Assembly (NCBI GenBank): GCA_036489315.1
Contig: DASXFZ010000015.1
Coordinates: 1-53,028, forward strand
Length of the DNA: 53,028 bases
Source of the DNA: Candidatus Cybelea sp.
Lineage (GTDB): Bacteria; Vulcanimicrobiota; Vulcanimicrobiia; Vulcanimicrobiales; Vulcanimicrobiaceae
Direction of reading: 5' to 3'
Part shown: one piece after another, positions 50,816 through 53,028 of the stretch
Layout: every line of letters starts with the position of its first letter
How positions within the stretch are numbered: position 1 is the stretch's first letter
The notes under the pieces: model-generated
What the model saw: the letters and a program-made list of their open reading frames with translations, nothing else
What the model was told of the DNA's origin: nothing
Database searches by the model: none
Translations under genes and position numbers: made by a program

Positions 50816-51394
50816 GTGACTCAGAGCATCACCAAGGAGCGGCTGGCAGCGTTTTCGGATGGCGTCTTCGCCGTGATCATCACGATCATGGTTTTGCAGC
50901 TGAAGCTGCCGCAGCATGCCAGCTTCGACGCGTTGCTGGCGCAGTGGCCGACGGCGCTCAGCTACGTGGTCAGCTACTTCCTCATCGTGATCATGTGGAT
51001 CAACCATCACTTCTTGTGGAGTTTTGCGAAGCACTCGGCGCCGAAGCTGATCTTCTGGAACTTTGCGCACATGCTCACGGCATCGCTCGTACCGTTTGCC
51101 ACCGCCTGGGTGGCGGAATCGCGCATCGCGGCCGTCCCGGTCTTCGTGTACGCCGCCGTAATTATCTTGGTCAATCTGTCGTATCATGGATTCGCTAACG
51201 AAGTCATGCCGCGCGCGGCAGAGGAGAACCCAAAGATCCGCCGCAGAGCTCTCGCGCGGTCCGCGCTCACGCTGGGCCTGTTTACCACGGCGATGTTGCT
51301 GTCGCTCAAGCTGCCGCTCGCGGCCTTCGCCCTGGTAACGTGCGTTCTGATAACGTACGCGCGCCCGGAGCTCCCCGCCCTAAAAACCCATTAG
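50816..51394 (+). CDS. TMEM175-family (DUF1211) potassium channel protein
   Basis: 192 residues from a GTG at 50816 with AGGAGGG upstream. The first helix carries the family signature RLAAFSDGVFAVIITIMVL (RxxxFSDGVFAIxxT). Further hydrophobic segments follow (ALSYVVSYFLIVIMWINHHF, MLTASLVPFATAWVAE, VFVYAAVIILVNLSY, LGLFTTAMLLSLKLPL), six in total, as in bacterial TMEM175 K+ channels. The pore is formed by the first helix in these proteins. It is transcribed alone and ends before the bidirectional terminator at 51414. Confidence 0.92.
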   Translation: MTQSITKERLAAFSDGVFAVIITIMVLQLKLPQHASFDALLAQWPTALSYVVSYFLIVIMWINHHFLWSFAKHSAPKLIFWNFAHMLTASLVPFATAWVAESRIAAVPVFVYAAVIILVNLSYHGFANEVMPRAAEENPKIRRRALARSALTLGLFTTAMLLSLKLPLAAFALVTCVLITYARPELPALKTH

Positions 51395-51413
51395 GCAGCC
51401 GCTTGCGTGAAAA

Positions 51414-51440
51414 GGCCCGCCTCGGCGAACGAGGCGGGCC
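51414..51440. terminator. Bidirectional intrinsic terminator-like hairpin
   Basis: GGCCCGCCTCG - gcgaa - CGAGGCGGGCC is an 11-bp perfect stem between the convergent genes ending at 51394 and 51466. On the minus strand the stem is followed by TTTT (complement of the AAAA just before it), giving an intrinsic terminator for the phosphoesterase gene. Confidence 0.75.
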
Positions 51441-51465
51441 TCTCGGAATGAAAGCCGCGTCTTTT

Positions 51466-52911
51466 CTACATGCTGAGGTTCAAGGCACCGGAGAACGGAT
51501 TGGCCTGCGCGTCTCTGGTTCCGAGCGGCTTGAGGTTGAAGCGTTTTCCGATGAGTGCGAGGATCGAAACCGTTTCGTATTGGGTGTGATCCACGACGTG
51601 ACGGCGAGCGAACGGCCCGACGATTATCGCGGGAATGCGAGTTCCGGGTCCCCAGTGGTCGATCGCCGGCGGCGCAACGTGATCCCAGCGGCCGCCATTT
51701 TCGTCGTACGTAATGATGATGACCGTATTCTTCCAGTACGGCGTCGCCGCAATCGCGTTAACGATCTCCATCGTTTTCGTCTGGCCGCGAAGCAGCGCCG
51801 AGTAGCCTGGATGCTCGTTGTCCGCGCCGATCTGTTTGATGAAGACGACCGACGGCAGCGAGCCGCGCGTCAGGTCGCGGTTCAACACGGACTGATCGAC
51901 CAAGTGCTCTTGGCGAAGCAGCGTCCCATCGCCGTAGTTCTTGTAGTACGCGAACGGCTGGTGGTGGAACTGAAACAACGGATTCGGGTTCCCAGCCAGC
52001 GCATCGTTCCAGCCGCCGGAGTACCACTTCCAGCTGACGCGTGCCGCGTTGAGCCGGTCGCCGATCGTCGTTTCGGTTAGCGGCGGCACGAGATCCCGAT
52101 GCGCAATGCCCGACGGATGCGGCGAGTACACCGAGTACGACGTGTTGACCACGTGCCCGGAAGGCGTTACGTGATTGTCGACGAGCTTCGCCGGATTTTT
52201 GCTGGGGTGGGAAATGTAGTTCGCAGGCGCGTTCTTCCAGGCCGGGGCGCATGCGCAGATCAGGTATTGGTGGTTGAGGAACGATCCGCCGAAGGCGCTA
52301 TGGAAGAAGTTGTCGGCCAGCGTGTAGCGGCGCGCCAGCTCTGCCTCGGGCAGCCGGCTATCGCTGTACTGGCTGAGAACCAGTCCGCCGTTGTCGCTGT
52401 AATCGACGAACTTGTCCATCTTGCCGCCGTCGATCTGGTTTTGTTCGTGGTAGAACTGATGCACCAGGTCGCTGGTCCGGTCGAAATACGGCACGTACTT
52501 GGACGCAAGATAGGTCTGCAGCGGCAGCTGGATGGGGAATCGCTTATCGGGATTGCCCGCATAGTTGAGCGGCTGCGGCGCGAACGTCAGCTGCGGCCCG
52601 TTCCACGCATATTGCGGAACGTCCGTATTTGGCCCAACGCCGTTGGCGCCGGGAAACGTCCCGTACAGCGCGTCGAAGGACCAGTTCTCCTGATAGATCA
52701 CGACGATGTGTTGAATGTCGCTCAGACTGCCGCTCTGCGGCTTTGCTCTGCTGGCAGCATCGAGCGCGGGCGGCAATGCGGCTTGTCCTATTGCCGAGGA
52801 GGTGGCCGGCGCGGTCCCACCGGGCCGGCGACGTATGCGTTGGCGAACGCCGTTTACATCAACAGACCGTTGTCCGATCAACAACACGACGGCAGCGCAC
52901 GTGCCGCGCAT
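51466..52911 (-). CDS. Phospholipase C / acid phosphatase-like phosphoesterase
   Basis: About 481 residues from the ATG at 52911; a GTG at 52926 adds five residues. After a short hydrophobic stretch (CAAVVLLIG) and a Pro/Ala-rich linker the family motifs follow: the metal-binding IVVIYQENWSFDALYGTFPG near residue 75, FHSAFGGSFLNHQYLI near 210, SLPSVVFIKQIG near 360, and TYDENGGRWDHVAPP near 410. These are the motifs of the PF04185 phosphoesterases (phospholipase C and AcpA). Role: hydrolysis of extracellular phospholipids or phosphomonoesters. The signal peptide is weak, with an Arg-rich section behind it, so the real N-terminus is uncertain. Confidence 0.88.
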   Translation of the reverse strand: MRGTCAAVVLLIGQRSVDVNGVRQRIRRRPGGTAPATSSAIGQAALPPALDAASRAKPQSGSLSDIQHIVVIYQENWSFDALYGTFPGANGVGPNTDVPQYAWNGPQLTFAPQPLNYAGNPDKRFPIQLPLQTYLASKYVPYFDRTSDLVHQFYHEQNQIDGGKMDKFVDYSDNGGLVLSQYSDSRLPEAELARRYTLADNFFHSAFGGSFLNHQYLICACAPAWKNAPANYISHPSKNPAKLVDNHVTPSGHVVNTSYSVYSPHPSGIAHRDLVPPLTETTIGDRLNAARVSWKWYSGGWNDALAGNPNPLFQFHHQPFAYYKNYGDGTLLRQEHLVDQSVLNRDLTRGSLPSVVFIKQIGADNEHPGYSALLRGQTKTMEIVNAIAATPYWKNTVIIITYDENGGRWDHVAPPAIDHWGPGTRIPAIIVGPFARRHVVDHTQYETVSILALIGKRFNLKPLGTRDAQANPFSGALNLSM

Positions 52912-53028
52912 CGATTCAACCAGCACGACAACTCGATGCTTGACAAACGCGTAACGTGCACGTAAAATCCTCGCAATCGCTCACTAATCACGCGCGACGC
53001 GTGGTCTCAAACGAGCTGAAACCTTCCG

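Noticed and set aside
1-53028. CRISPR arrays, insertion sequences, prophage genes or attachment sites
   Set aside because: No regularly spaced repeats, transposase, integrase or terminal inverted repeats were seen on either strand.

Overview
The window is GC-rich bacterial chromosome with tightly packed genes on both strands. There are no rRNA or tRNA genes, insertion sequences, phage genes or CRISPR arrays that I can see. The gene style suggests a member of the candidate phylum Eremiobacterota (WPS-2) or a close relative: many secreted beta-propeller-like lipoproteins, a HAF-repeat lipoprotein, an HTH-plus-TPR regulator, a glycine-rich lipoprotein and an orphan PDZ/GAF membrane protein. This assignment rests on protein style alone.

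Layout. 1-13.5 kb: a debranching-enzyme-like glycoside hydrolase cut by the left edge, then a surface-lipoprotein district (six lipoproteins) with an HTH/TPR protein and an MDR oxidoreductase, ending in a FAD monooxygenase. 13.5-21.3 kb: small housekeeping or hypothetical genes, three alpha/beta hydrolases, a SnoaL-like protein, and a large XRE/NB-ARC/TPR regulator whose divergent promoter carries three AACTGTAC repeats. 21.4-31.1 kb: a Popeye-domain-like protein, a membrane protein, and then a copper operon. 31.1-42.8 kb: a CLC protein, DUF4336, an ECF sigma/anti-sigma pair, further lipoproteins, a solitary solute-binding protein, a PDZ-GAF membrane protein split by an in-frame TAG, and a 1060-residue LamG/PQQ-propeller lipoprotein. 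42.8-45.6 kb: a compact mer-like operon under a textbook MerR-type promoter, followed by MerR and MarR regulators. 45.6-53.0 kb: hypothetical secreted and membrane proteins, a frameshifted lactate permease next to an SDR, a TMEM175-type channel and a phospholipase-C-like phosphoesterase.

The most interesting part is the copper operon (22793-31097). It encodes a coupled 17-residue leader, a TlpA-like thioredoxin, a His/Met-rich exported protein, a DUF1775/YcnI copper protein, two paralogous multi-TM proteins, a CopC-CopD protein fused to a type I signal peptidase domain, a multicopper oxidase and a 36-residue single-TM protein. Both multi-TM paralogues carry D-x3-H-x12-H followed 53 residues later by D-x3-H. 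This matches the spacing of the copper ligands of PmoC, the subunit C of particulate methane/ammonia monooxygenase (Asp156, His160, His173, Asn227, His231). I infer an undescribed copper membrane-oxygenase-like system with its own copper supply and maturation genes. No PmoA or PmoB is recognisable, and the substrate is unknown.

Two genes look broken or recoded: the PDZ-GAF gene (in-frame TAG) and lctP (one-base frameshift). Several true starts lie downstream of the longest open frame; these were set using lipoprotein signals and Shine-Dalgarno sites.
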